This document shows, in pieces, positions 1 through 8,466 of a stretch of DNA of 64,000 nucleotides. Numbering within the stretch: the stretch's first letter is position 1; every line of letters starts with the position of its first letter. The stretch comes from Actinoplanes campanulatus (GTDB taxonomy: Bacteria; Actinomycetota; Actinomycetes; Mycobacteriales; Micromonosporaceae): positions 124,001 through 188,000 of the forward strand of contig NZ_BMPW01000020.1 in assembly GCF_014647795.1 (NCBI RefSeq), given 5' to 3'. The position numbers and the translations under genes are program-made. The notes below the pieces were generated by a model. The model searched no databases, had not been told where the DNA came from, and was given only the letters and a program-made list of their open reading frames with translations.

Positions 1-120
1 GTCTGCGACCGGTTTGGGGAAGTCTGCGCGTTGGGTGATCTGGTAGGCGCGCTGGCGGGAAACGCCGCCGAGCCGGACCCGGATTTCGTGCGCACCCATT
101 AGCTTGACGCTAGATGTCAT
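1..120 (-). CDS. AlpA/excisionase-like helix-turn-helix protein, N-terminal part
   Basis: Reading leftwards from the ATG at 120 there is an open frame of 40 codons that runs off the window edge. The peptide contains MGAHEIRVRLGGVSRQRAYQ, which has the spacing of the helix-turn-helix found in AlpA-like and excisionase-like DNA-binding proteins (a start of helix 1, GGVSRQRAYQI recognition region, then FPKP). A second in-frame ATG at 99 could be the real start; neither has a strong ribosome binding site. It follows the lysis genes on the same strand. It could be a phage excisionase-type regulator or the first gene of the flanking DNA; the missing C-terminus prevents a decision. Confidence 0.55.
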   Translation of the reverse strand, partial: MTSSVKLMGAHEIRVRLGGVSRQRAYQITQRADFPKPVAD

Positions 121-161
121 GCGCACACTCTAGCTGCGCGACGACTAGGCGTGAAGGATGT

Positions 162-653
162 TCAGTCGAACGTGACCGGCGGCGGATCCGGGAAATCCGG
201 ATGCACCCGCCGCAGAACGGTCGTGGCCTGATCGTCCCACTCGGCGTGCCGACGGAACGCCTTCTCCACCCCGGACAGGCGGGCTTCCATGGTGCGCATA
301 TCCGCCTGATGCTGAACCCGCACCGACTGGATCTGTGCCTCCTGCTGGCCGCGCGCCATGGCGATCTGCTGCTCGTAGGCTTCCCGCTGCTCGGTCATCA
401 TCTGTTTCACGTCGGCGAGCAGCCCACGGGCGGTAGCGACTTCGATCGACACGGTCTCCGCGCGCGCCTTCCCGGTCTCAGCCTCGGTCTTCACCGTCGT
501 CGCCTCATCCAAACGCCGGTTCAGCCGCTTCACCACGATCGTGCCCACAGCACCCACCACGGCCGCCACAATCACACCGATCAACGCCGGCGCCCACGTC
601 TGCCACGCCGGGGGAGTAGCCGGGGCATCGCCGGCCCACCACAGCCATCTCAT
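162..653 (-). CDS. Membrane-anchored coiled-coil protein of the lysis cassette
   Basis: A 163-residue protein. Residues about 20 to 41 form one hydrophobic membrane segment (PALIGVIVAAVVGAVGTIVV), followed by basic residues and a long charged, heptad-like helix of about 90 residues, then a soluble tail. The ATG at 653 is chosen because it overlaps the stop of the preceding gene (ATGA) and is preceded by a GGAAGG ribosome binding site; a longer open frame upstream is out-of-frame shadow. Position after the endolysin and two other membrane genes suggests a role in lysis (holin- or spanin-like), but sequence alone does not prove it. Confidence 0.7.
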   Translation of the reverse strand: MRWLWWAGDAPATPPAWQTWAPALIGVIVAAVVGAVGTIVVKRLNRRLDEATTVKTEAETGKARAETVSIEVATARGLLADVKQMMTEQREAYEQQIAMARGQQEAQIQSVRVQHQADMRTMEARLSGVEKAFRRHAEWDDQATTVLRRVHPDFPDPPPVTFD

Positions 654-1171
654 CGGGCTGCCTTCCGCCGAGCCCGGCGGATCTTCGCTAACGTCCCCAA
701 ATGCACGATCATGATGGTGAACAGGTGTAGATAGATGCCGTGGGCGTACGGTGCAGGCCGGGACCCGTCCACCCAGTCCCAGCGCAGATACCAGCCCGCC
801 GCGCCGAGCCCGAACGACACCGCCACGATCAGATACCAGGACAGCAGCACACACAGCCCTGCCATCTCCCAGACGAGGGCCCGCCGCCACGTGGCCACGC
901 CGAGCACCACACCACCGGCGGTGAGGAGCACACCCAGTGAGGTGGTGCTGCCCGGGATCAGCCGGATCACCGCCCATGCGGCGCCGCGGCGGCTTTCCTC
1001 GCCGATCAGGGTGAACAGCGGGCCGATGTAGCAGGCGGCCAGCGCGTGGAGGTGCAGCATCGACAGCCGGTTGCGTTCCGAGCGGCGGGCCGTCGCATCC
1101 GACGACCGCAGATGGTCGTCGAGGGCGTCCAGGGTTCGGGCGAGGGCGTCGATCGTTTCCTCGCCGGTCAC
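650..1171 (-). CDS. Four-helix membrane protein of the lysis cassette
   Basis: A 173-residue protein starting with GTG at 1171, which overlaps the stop of the preceding gene as GTGA. A soluble, charged N-terminus of about 38 residues is followed by four predicted membrane segments at roughly residues 40-57, 76-95, 100-122 and 143-162, ending in a very basic tail (KIRRARRKAAR). Function is not recognised. It sits between a three-helix membrane protein and a one-helix coiled-coil protein, directly after the endolysin, so it is a candidate holin or holin partner. Confidence 0.7.
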   Translation of the reverse strand: MTGEETIDALARTLDALDDHLRSSDATARRSERNRLSMLHLHALAACYIGPLFTLIGEESRRGAAWAVIRLIPGSTTSLGVLLTAGGVVLGVATWRRALVWEMAGLCVLLSWYLIVAVSFGLGAAGWYLRWDWVDGSRPAPYAHGIYLHLFTIMIVHLGTLAKIRRARRKAAR

Positions 1172-1479
1172 TGCGGGCCCCCACCGCCACGGCGCTGCTG
1201 GGCTCGGCGCAGCATCTGCCGGAACGCGAGGATGAACCCCCAGGTGCATACGGCCTGGGCGACGTGCCACAGCATCCACGGCCAGCCGTCGTGGCCCATG
1301 ACCGCCATCCACGTGTGGCTGCCCGCGCAGCCCACGAAGAATCCCGCGCCGAACAGCCGCACCATGCGCGTCAGCGGCAGATAGGGCAGCACCAGGAACG
1401 GCACCGACAGATACCCGGTGACGATTGCAGTATTGGCGGCCTGGAACAGCAGCGACACGGCATCGATGTGGTGGTGCAC
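1168..1479 (-). CDS. Three-helix membrane protein, possible holin
   Basis: A 103-residue protein with GTG start at 1479 and a GGGGAG ribosome binding site. Three hydrophobic segments lie near residues 8-35, 42-60 and 69-90. The stretch FFVGCAGSHTWMAV in the second segment recalls the CG.TH motif seen in the membrane sensor domain of ethylene-receptor-like proteins; this is a weak, short resemblance. First of three coupled membrane genes directly downstream of the endolysin, so a holin role is plausible. Confidence 0.65.
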   Translation of the reverse strand: MHHHIDAVSLLFQAANTAIVTGYLSVPFLVLPYLPLTRMVRLFGAGFFVGCAGSHTWMAVMGHDGWPWMLWHVAQAVCTWGFILAFRQMLRRAQQRRGGGGPQ

Positions 1480-1515
1480 GGCGGCTCCCCGTATGTAGTT
1501 GTGGTGGGAAGGCGG

Positions 1516-2478
1516 CTACGCGCCTGACTGCTGGCCGAGTCGGGCGAACACACCTGCCAGCGCCTGTTCGAGTTCGGCCGTGGTGATGTCGTCGCGGTCC
1601 GCGGGCAGCGCCGCCACCACGCCCTGCGCGACGAGCGGGGCGATCGCCGCGGCGAGGGCCTGCTCGTCGATGTGGTCCTGCTGCGCCAGCGCGGTGATCG
1701 CCTTGAGGGCGGTGTCGGCGAGCAGCCGTGCGGAATCGGCGTGCCGGTAGGTCCACTGGGCGTAGGAGGCGAGCGTCCAGTGGGTGTTCGGGGTGCCGTC
1801 CGCATTCACCGATCCGGGCGGGCCGGGGATGAGCCCGTCAGCGGTCAGCAGTGCGCTGGCCAGTGCCACCCGAACGTCCTTGTCCTTGAGCAGGGCCAGG
1901 AACTCGGCCTTCGTCACGTCGTCCTCCTCGGGGATTTTGCCGATGTGCTGCAGCCAGCGGGTGGCCAGCCGCACCATGCGATGCCCGTCGGCGTCGCGGT
2001 GCTCCGACAGGTGGGTGTGGGTCAGGTGCGAGGTGTCGCCGCTCATACGCCGGCCGAGCCGATCCCAGCGCTTCACCGTCCGGCCGTCCGGGCTGTAGAT
2101 GACTTCCCGCAGGTCGGCGGTGTCCGGATCCCCGGCCTTGCACAGGGCGATGAGCCAGGCGTTGAAGTCGTACAGGTCGAACACGCCGCGCCCTGTGGTG
2201 ACCTTGAAGGTGCCGATGTCCATCGCCGACGCGTAGTCGCTCAAGCCGCGCTGATCGCGCGGGGACTCGTCGACCGAATACCGGTCCCGGCCCGCCCGCG
2301 CCCGGATCTTGTCCTTGCCCAGATGGTAGGAGTCGCCGCCCGCCTGGTGGGCAGTGTCGCCGACCAGACCCAACTCCAGCGGGTCGAGGTCGTTACCGAC
2401 CGTCTTACCAGGATGCACGTCGAGGTGGTCAAGCAGCAGCCGGCGGGCGGTGAGGTGATGGGGTTTCGCTGCGGTCAC
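1516..2478 (-). CDS. Putative endolysin, M15-like metallopeptidase
   Basis: A 320-residue protein with GTG start and an AAGGGG ribosome binding site. The first half has the metal-ligand arrangement of M15-family D-Ala-D-Ala carboxypeptidases and L-Ala-D-Glu endopeptidases: H52 in GGDSYHLG, D87 in SAMDIG and a His at 154 or 156 in HLTHTHLS. The second half (about residues 180-320) is helical and may hold a cell-wall-binding or oligomerisation region. No signal peptide, so export would need a holin. Placement after the tail genes and before three membrane genes fits the lysis cassette. The peptidase assignment rests on motif spacing rather than full-length similarity. Confidence 0.65.
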   Translation of the reverse strand: MTAAKPHHLTARRLLLDHLDVHPGKTVGNDLDPLELGLVGDTAHQAGGDSYHLGKDKIRARAGRDRYSVDESPRDQRGLSDYASAMDIGTFKVTTGRGVFDLYDFNAWLIALCKAGDPDTADLREVIYSPDGRTVKRWDRLGRRMSGDTSHLTHTHLSEHRDADGHRMVRLATRWLQHIGKIPEEDDVTKAEFLALLKDKDVRVALASALLTADGLIPGPPGSVNADGTPNTHWTLASYAQWTYRHADSARLLADTALKAITALAQQDHIDEQALAAAIAPLVAQGVVAALPADRDDITTAELEQALAGVFARLGQQSGA

Positions 2479-2491
2479 GGCCGCCCCTTTC

Positions 2492-2911
2492 CTAGACGCT
2501 GCGGTAGGTGAGGTTGACCCGAAGCCTTTGGCCGCTGGTGATGTCCTGGAACGACGTGGACGGCAACATGATCACGATCGTGTCGAGGGTCGACACCACC
2601 ATCGCCGCCAACGGTGTCGTCGGCGCCCCCGAACCAGTGATGATCGCCTGCCCGAGCAGCGGCGGAGTCGACGCCAACGCCGACACCGGCAGCTGCAGCC
2701 CGCACCCGCCCGAGCTGGTGGCGCCGGCCAGCACGTCGACCATGACGTTCACCAGCCCGGCGCGAACCACGTACTGGGCTGCGGATACCGTGCGGGTGAT
2801 CGAGGATTTGGTCGTGCTCATGGCCGAGTACAGCAGCGGGCTGTACGTCTGCCAGCCCGCCAACAGTCCGTTGATCTCGCTGGCGGGGATGCGTTTCCCG
2901 GCGACAGCCAC
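2492..2911 (-). CDS. Tail-associated protein of unknown function
   Basis: A 139-residue protein rich in Ser, Thr, Val and Ala, as expected for a beta-rich virion protein, with no recognised domain. The GTG at 2911 is preceded by a strong purine-rich ribosome binding site within a 17-base sequence that is nearly repeated in front of the neighbouring minor tail gene. It lies between the minor tail protein and the endolysin, so it is probably a small tail tip or baseplate component. Confidence 0.65.
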   Translation of the reverse strand: MAVAGKRIPASEINGLLAGWQTYSPLLYSAMSTTKSSITRTVSAAQYVVRAGLVNVMVDVLAGATSSGGCGLQLPVSALASTPPLLGQAIITGSGAPTTPLAAMVVSTLDTIVIMLPSTSFQDITSGQRLRVNLTYRSV

Positions 2912-2924
2912 CCGCCACCCCCTG

Positions 2925-5819
2925 TCAGAGTGAGTAGGTGGCGGGGTCCGCCAACTGAATCAGGTCACCGGCGCGGTGTGCCTTCACAATGCCGTTTGCC
3001 CCGCGTTCCACGGTGGCGGTTTGCAGGTAGGGGCCGGACCCGGTGACCGCGCCCATCGCTGTCACCGTGACTTCTTCACCGTTCGACTCCCAGACGTAGC
3101 CGACGTCGACCGTCTCCCACACGTCCCCGAGCAGAGCCGTGGAGATCTGCCACGACTCCACCGCACCCACCGACGTCGCCGGCTGATCAGCAACCAGAGT
3201 GGTGGACACCGAATCGGCCAGCCACGCGTCGTCGTACAGGCCCACATCCCACACCTCAGCCGGCGCGCCCTCGATCGACGCCACCCACGTACGGCGGCCG
3301 AGCGTCTCCGAGAGACCCTCCGCAACCTGATCGACCGTGCCGAGCCCGGCAGTAAGCGGCTGGTTGATGCGCTGCACCCGGGCACCGGGGGCGCACAGCA
3401 GCCAGTCGTCGATCAAATCGGGGTTCGCGGTCAAATCAATCGACGCGCCCGGGTAGTGAGCGCCCCGGGCATCCTCGACCAGGTGGATGCGCCACTGGGC
3501 GTGCCCGAGCAGATCCCCGTCCTCCAACAGGTCCAGGGTTTTGGAGGCAGCCAGATTGCCGCGCCGCTTCCGGTACTCGGCGTCCGCCGCCCACATGGCC
3601 TGGGAACCGCCGGTCCGCTGAACAGTCCAGATCGTCGGCTCCTTCAACCGCAGCTGTGGTTGCAGAACCTCGGCCGGATCCGTGCCACCAGTGCGCCGGT
3701 AGGTAGCCAGGTCGATGGTCAGATCGACGGCCCGGTTGTAGCGGGCGACACGGGGCAGCATCTCGTAGCCGAACCCTGCCTCGTACAGCAGCCCACCCGA
3801 CTCGGCCTCCACCGCGGCAACCAATAGGTCCGGGGTGGTTCCCTCCTGCTGGCTGTTGAGCCGGGTCACCTCGTCCGGCTCCGCGACCAGCCGGAACGGT
3901 ACCCGGCCCTCCCGGGAGACCCGATCCGCCCGCAAATGGGTGGGCTCCCGATACCAGCCCTGATCGGCCCGGTACAAGGTGAGATCGTCGTCGTAGTAGT
4001 ACGGCAGCGAGGAGGCGGTAGCCGTGTCGTGGATGACCACATGCCCGGCCAGCCACCTGATGCCGAACGCGCTGGTGGAGCCGGTGGTATTGGCCCGGTC
4101 CGGGTTGACTTCGATCGCATGCGGCGCCCCGAGTGTGCCGGCGACGCTGCCGGCGGCGTAGACAACCGTGTCCAGGAGCAGGGTGACGTCGATGTTGGCG
4201 CCGGCCTGGACCGCCTGAACGTCGAAGCCGCACAGCGCATTCACCGAGTTCACTGTCGAACACGCTGTGGTCGACGTCCCGGCGACGTCGTTGTAGGCGC
4301 GTACCTCATGACCCGTTGCCGTGGACACGAGCGCCCAGCGGGTGAAGGTGCCGAGCGTCGACCATTCCAGCATGCGAATCTCGGACACCGGCACCAGCGC
4401 GGCGATCACCTGCGCGGTGATCCCGACCGTCCACTCGTTCTGCACCGAGCTGGGCGTGAACGCGGTCGACAAGCGGGCGCCCGCCGCAACAGAACACAAA
4501 TTCTTGGATCCGTAGCGGCTGATGAGGGTGTCTTCGGGTTCGCCAGTGTCGAACGAGAACACCACCGGGCCGGTCACCTGCAACGCCGGCTGGCCGGTGA
4601 TCCCCGACGCGGCCTGGGTGGCACGGTCGGCGTCCTCACAATGCCAGTAGGCGACCGGATCGGCGTCACCCCACTGGATGGAACGCCGCATCGGCGACCA
4701 CGCGTCGGAGTCCCGCAGTTCAAGGCGGGTTCCGACCCCACCGATGTCGATCACGGCGATCGAGTGGGTGGTTTCGTCGTCGACCGGCTGGTAGGAGGCC
4801 TTGATGTCGGCGATGTAGCCCTCGATCCGCGGATAGCGGGGCTGGGTGATCGTGAGGTTGTCGATCGACACGGAGACCGGCAGCGGATTACTCAGCGTCG
4901 AGATCGGCCAGGCCGCGATGCCGAAGTAGTTTCCTCCGGCGATCAACGCGGCGTCGGTGAACGTGTAGTCGAGAGTCCACTCGCCCGGCTCGATCCCGGC
5001 GGCCAGCCACGCTTTTGCCCGCAGCCGGGCGCCGATCAGTAGGAATCGGACCCGGATGACGGTGCCGACTGTGTAGGTGAGGCCGGGAATGGTGGCGGTT
5101 TCGAGCTGCGTGTAGGAGCCGCTGAGCCGTCTCCACAGCGCCCACCGTAGAGAGGCGTCGGGCTGAAACTCCAGCAGCGGCCAACTGTGGTCGGCGTTGG
5201 AGGTGCTGGCCCGCAGTGTCGGCCCGGTGGCCAACGGTCCGCCGGTGGTGACTACCGAGGAGGCGACGTCGTAGGTGACGTCCACATCCCGGTGGGGCTT
5301 GAAGATGCGGGACGTGTAGACGGTGTTCGACACCGCGCACGAGATCTGCGCCGCGGTCCCGTCGACGGACAGGCCGCTGGTGTTGAGCCAGCTCGTGCCG
5401 CCCTCACCGCTGACAGCCTCTGCCGTGCCCCAGCCGGACGCCACGGTGCGCGTGAACGTGTCAGTCAGATACGGCACGGTGCGGGTCCGCACCGAGATCC
5501 GCACCGGCGTGCCGGCGTCCACGTGCGGCCACCACGGGCTCCCCGGATGATGCAGCGACAGCCAGCCGTCTTCGTTGAGCAGCGCAACCGTGCCCGACGT
5601 ACCCCGCGACGTGCGGCCGCCGACCAGCACACCGCGGGTGATGCTGATCGGAGAGTCGATGACCCGATCCGACAAGTCCGTCCACTCCCACGAGTCGGGC
5701 TCTGCATCGAGGTCGGCACCCCAGGCTGCTTCGCAGGTGAGTTCCAGGTCCTCTTCCGGAAACAGGCCGGTGGTACCTGGGCTGGGGGAGGTGAGCAGGC
5801 CAGGCAGCAGAACCGGCAC
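2925..5819 (-). CDS. Large minor tail protein
   Basis: A 964-residue protein starting with GTG at 5819. N-terminal region (1-110) looks like a tail-tip hub segment; residues about 130-330 and 400-600 are beta-rich and resemble lectin or LamG-like jelly-roll segments (for example VAYWHCEDADRATQAASG at the start of the second). The C-terminal 250 residues, ending in a conserved-looking TVERGANGIVKAHRAGD-type stretch, resemble the end of actinophage minor tail proteins. It comes after the tape measure and fibre genes and before the lysis genes, where minor tail genes are normally found. Likely part of the adsorption apparatus. Confidence 0.75.
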   Translation of the reverse strand: MPVLLPGLLTSPSPGTTGLFPEEDLELTCEAAWGADLDAEPDSWEWTDLSDRVIDSPISITRGVLVGGRTSRGTSGTVALLNEDGWLSLHHPGSPWWPHVDAGTPVRISVRTRTVPYLTDTFTRTVASGWGTAEAVSGEGGTSWLNTSGLSVDGTAAQISCAVSNTVYTSRIFKPHRDVDVTYDVASSVVTTGGPLATGPTLRASTSNADHSWPLLEFQPDASLRWALWRRLSGSYTQLETATIPGLTYTVGTVIRVRFLLIGARLRAKAWLAAGIEPGEWTLDYTFTDAALIAGGNYFGIAAWPISTLSNPLPVSVSIDNLTITQPRYPRIEGYIADIKASYQPVDDETTHSIAVIDIGGVGTRLELRDSDAWSPMRRSIQWGDADPVAYWHCEDADRATQAASGITGQPALQVTGPVVFSFDTGEPEDTLISRYGSKNLCSVAAGARLSTAFTPSSVQNEWTVGITAQVIAALVPVSEIRMLEWSTLGTFTRWALVSTATGHEVRAYNDVAGTSTTACSTVNSVNALCGFDVQAVQAGANIDVTLLLDTVVYAAGSVAGTLGAPHAIEVNPDRANTTGSTSAFGIRWLAGHVVIHDTATASSLPYYYDDDLTLYRADQGWYREPTHLRADRVSREGRVPFRLVAEPDEVTRLNSQQEGTTPDLLVAAVEAESGGLLYEAGFGYEMLPRVARYNRAVDLTIDLATYRRTGGTDPAEVLQPQLRLKEPTIWTVQRTGGSQAMWAADAEYRKRRGNLAASKTLDLLEDGDLLGHAQWRIHLVEDARGAHYPGASIDLTANPDLIDDWLLCAPGARVQRINQPLTAGLGTVDQVAEGLSETLGRRTWVASIEGAPAEVWDVGLYDDAWLADSVSTTLVADQPATSVGAVESWQISTALLGDVWETVDVGYVWESNGEEVTVTAMGAVTGSGPYLQTATVERGANGIVKAHRAGDLIQLADPATYSL

Positions 5820-5861
5820 TAGCCACCCCCTGACAGAGAAGTCGCTAGTGCCGACAAGGGC

Positions 5862-6467
5862 CTAGGCTGCTTGCGCTTGATTCCGCTTTCGGGCGCAGAA
5901 CTCCAGGACGCGTCGTTTGGCGCAGGTTCGGCAGGCCCGGTGGCCACCGGGAGACACGTAGAGATTTTCGCCCGACAACGGATGCCCGTGTTTGCAAGTC
6001 GTACGCGGCGGCCTCGGCACCCGCGCGCTGAGGCGACGCACTTCAACGGGGACGCGGCGGTTGTTTTCAGCCTGCGTCACAGGTTCCAGGTGATCCGGAT
6101 TGATGCATGGGCGGTTGCGACACAGATGGTCGATGGTGAGTCCGTCTGGAATGGGACCAATCAAAGACTCGTACGAGTAACGATGCGCAGTAACCGCCTT
6201 GCCATGCTCGTTCCGGAACATTCCGTAACCGTGGGTCCCAATCGCGCCCGTCCAGACCCAGCAGTCACCGTCGGCGTCCACCTTCGCCCAGAAGCGCTGC
6301 TCCGGAGTTGCCGTCTTGGCGAGGCCGTGCTTGCCGAGGTAGTGCACGTCGCCGTGCCTGTACCACCGGTTGCGGTGCATCGAGCACCATAGGCGGGAAT
6401 CCTTCGGCGCGGACGGTTTGCCGCATGCCTTGCCGTCGGTCTCGACGGGACAGGTACGATCTCCCAT
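5862..6467 (-). CDS. HNH homing endonuclease-like protein
   Basis: A 201-residue protein. The central HNH signature lies at residues 95-126: AHRYSYE followed by IDHLCRNRPCINPDHLEPVT, giving H114, an Asn at 118 or 123, and H126. A Cys-rich N-terminus (CPVETDGKACGK, WCSMH) and a C-terminal CKHGHPL/CRTC pair probably bind structural zinc. It is free-standing between the minor tail gene and the tail fibre gene and is in the same orientation. The ATG at 6467 has a CGGAGGT ribosome binding site. Typical of mobile HNH genes in phages; no intron boundaries are evident. Confidence 0.85.
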   Translation of the reverse strand: MGDRTCPVETDGKACGKPSAPKDSRLWCSMHRNRWYRHGDVHYLGKHGLAKTATPEQRFWAKVDADGDCWVWTGAIGTHGYGMFRNEHGKAVTAHRYSYESLIGPIPDGLTIDHLCRNRPCINPDHLEPVTQAENNRRVPVEVRRLSARVPRPPRTTCKHGHPLSGENLYVSPGGHRACRTCAKRRVLEFCARKRNQAQAA

Positions 6468-6585
6468 TACGGGATACCTCCGAGATAGGCTATTCCGTCA
6501 GGTCCCGGGCGATTGCAGTCGCGCCGGGGCCATCTCATTCTATCGATTTTTGCGCGCTATACCTTGCACGCAGGAGTGAATTGCT

Positions 6586-8370
6586 CTAGCTAGCCGCGAA
6601 GATTGAATACCGGCTCACTCGCCATCTGCTATTTGCCGAAGAATAGGTGGCCGCGATTTCCGCGGTGGATCCGGACGCGATCGCCGCCACCGTCACTGCC
6701 GGGCTACCCGTCGCAACGACGAATCCGCCCGCGCCTGAGGCGAGAGTAGGAGTACGGGCACCACCGGACGCGGTGAGCCGCCATACCACGGTCTGCCCGT
6801 CGAGTGGGTTGGTGGGCGCGCCGAGCGTGCGGTTCCCGGCGATCGTGCAGTCGAACAGGTTCCCCAGACTGGCGTCGGTGGCGATCGTCGCCGCATCCGA
6901 CAGTGTGATCGCCCGGGTTGGGGCGGGCCGTGCCGGCGGCCGTCGAAGCGTGGACGCGTAGGTGGCGGAGTCGCCGTCGAGAACGATGCGTTGCAGCACG
7001 GCCGTGTTGCCCGGCGTGGCGTTCGCGGTCGCGCCGGTGTCGGCGTAGATGTTGATCCGGTCGTACACCGATGGCTTGGCGTCGTAGCCGTTGCTGTCGG
7101 TGAGGATCGACACGGTTGCCGACGGTTCGATGTACGCCAAGCCGCAACGAAAGACGCTGTTCGAGCCCGCACTGTTGAACAGGGTGGACCCGTTGCGCAG
7201 TGTGACGTGTACGAGGTCGATCTCCAGGTCGTTGGCATTCGCATCCGCTGAGACCGTGGTGGCGAACTGCTCAACATTGCAGTTGATCAACCGGATGTGG
7301 CTAGTCGAACCGGTAGTCCCGGTGAACTTCCATGCCACCGTGCCAGTGTTGGCCGGATTCGCAATAGAGTGGCAGGTTATCCAGGTCACCTGGTTGAGGT
7401 TGCCTGCCGCCGAATCACACGAATACGCGACCGCGTTCGTGCCGACCACCTCGACGAAACACCGGTCGATGGTCATGTCACCGCTGTTGAACTCCGACGT
7501 CTGGTTCAACAACCTGATGCCATTGCCGGTACCGCCGACCTCCATGTTGGCCATCCGGGCACGGAACACGTTGCCGAGGTCGATCGCCCAGCCGGAGTGG
7601 CTACCGTCCCACGGGCCTTTCACCTGCAACCGCTCAAAACTCGAGAACCACGCCGACCGGTACAGGGCGGCAGGTGTCGCCGAATAGGTGGCGACGATGC
7701 CGGACGAGCTGCCGCCGACCTCGATGCCCAGGTCGGAGATGTGTACCCGCACTGCCTTGCTGAGGTTGAACGCGCTGGCCACACCTGAGCCGACGACCAG
7801 GGTGGTGTTCGACGGGCCAGCCCCGCGAATGTAGATCTCACCTTCGACGTCGGCGTCGTCGGCGCCCCACACGTCGACTACGTCAGCGAGGTTGAACGTT
7901 CCGGAGGTGAGCTGGACGGTGCCGCCGAGTGCGGTCGCGGTGACGGCTGCTTGAAGCTGGACATCGTCGGCGGTGCCGTCGCACACCCAGTCGGCATCGA
8001 GGATCCCCGAGTCGGCCGAGGCGACGACCAACGTGTTCGGCAAGCTCGACCCGCCGCCACCGCTGGTGCCGTCGGACGGCTGCATCACCCACGACAAGCC
8101 GGAGGTGACGTGTTTGAGCCGGATCGGTCCGGTGTAGTCGTCGGGGGCTTTGAACTGAGGGATGACGCCGGCGCTCGAGGAGACGACGATCCCTGACGGC
8201 AGGGCGACACCGGATCCGTCTTGGATGTCGGTGAGCTGCTCGGTGTTGGCGTAGTTCCAGACTTCGAAGTTCTGCGAGGCGGGCAGGCCGGCGACCTGGG
8301 TGGTGCCGATCGTGACTGGGGTGATGACCACGTCATCGACGGAACCGCCGTAGATGGTGCGCGCCAACAT
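6586..8370 (-). CDS. Beta-helix tail fibre or tail spike
   Basis: A 594-residue protein. Residues 1-105 form an attachment-type head domain that ends in a Gly-rich linker (TSGGGGSS). Residues about 110-440 have the short, regularly repeated strands of a pectate-lyase-type right-handed beta-helix, with the phrase ADWVCDGTADDVQLQAAVTA being typical of the first coil. The last 120 residues look like a C-terminal capping domain. Likely the receptor-binding or polysaccharide-degrading protein. ATG at 8370 follows a clear GGAGG site. Confidence 0.8.
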   Translation of the reverse strand: MLARTIYGGSVDDVVITPVTIGTTQVAGLPASQNFEVWNYANTEQLTDIQDGSGVALPSGIVVSSSAGVIPQFKAPDDYTGPIRLKHVTSGLSWVMQPSDGTSGGGGSSLPNTLVVASADSGILDADWVCDGTADDVQLQAAVTATALGGTVQLTSGTFNLADVVDVWGADDADVEGEIYIRGAGPSNTTLVVGSGVASAFNLSKAVRVHISDLGIEVGGSSSGIVATYSATPAALYRSAWFSSFERLQVKGPWDGSHSGWAIDLGNVFRARMANMEVGGTGNGIRLLNQTSEFNSGDMTIDRCFVEVVGTNAVAYSCDSAAGNLNQVTWITCHSIANPANTGTVAWKFTGTTGSTSHIRLINCNVEQFATTVSADANANDLEIDLVHVTLRNGSTLFNSAGSNSVFRCGLAYIEPSATVSILTDSNGYDAKPSVYDRINIYADTGATANATPGNTAVLQRIVLDGDSATYASTLRRPPARPAPTRAITLSDAATIATDASLGNLFDCTIAGNRTLGAPTNPLDGQTVVWRLTASGGARTPTLASGAGGFVVATGSPAVTVAAIASGSTAEIAATYSSANSRWRVSRYSIFAAS

Positions 8371-8428
8371 GACCTCCTGCCGGGTGAACTCGGGCAGGAG
8401 CCGAGCCTGTGGTGGATAGGATCCGAGT

Positions 8429-8463
8429 GCCGGGCGGGAGGCATGCCGCTTTGCCCGCCCGGC
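8429..8463 (-). terminator. GC-rich hairpin upstream of the tail fibre gene
   Basis: Perfect 10-bp inverted repeat GCCGGGCGGG (8429-8438) and CCCGCCCGGC (8454-8463) with a 15-base loop, located just after the tape measure stop codon and before the fibre gene. There is no long U tract, so it could be a terminator, a processing site or an mRNA-stabilising stem. Confidence 0.5.
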
Positions 8464-8466
8464 GTC

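Noticed and set aside
2475-2918. 147-codon minus-strand frame overlapping the 139-residue tail protein
   Set aside because: Alternative frame with Arg/Gly/His-rich translation; the 2492-2911 frame has a better ribosome binding site and protein-like composition.
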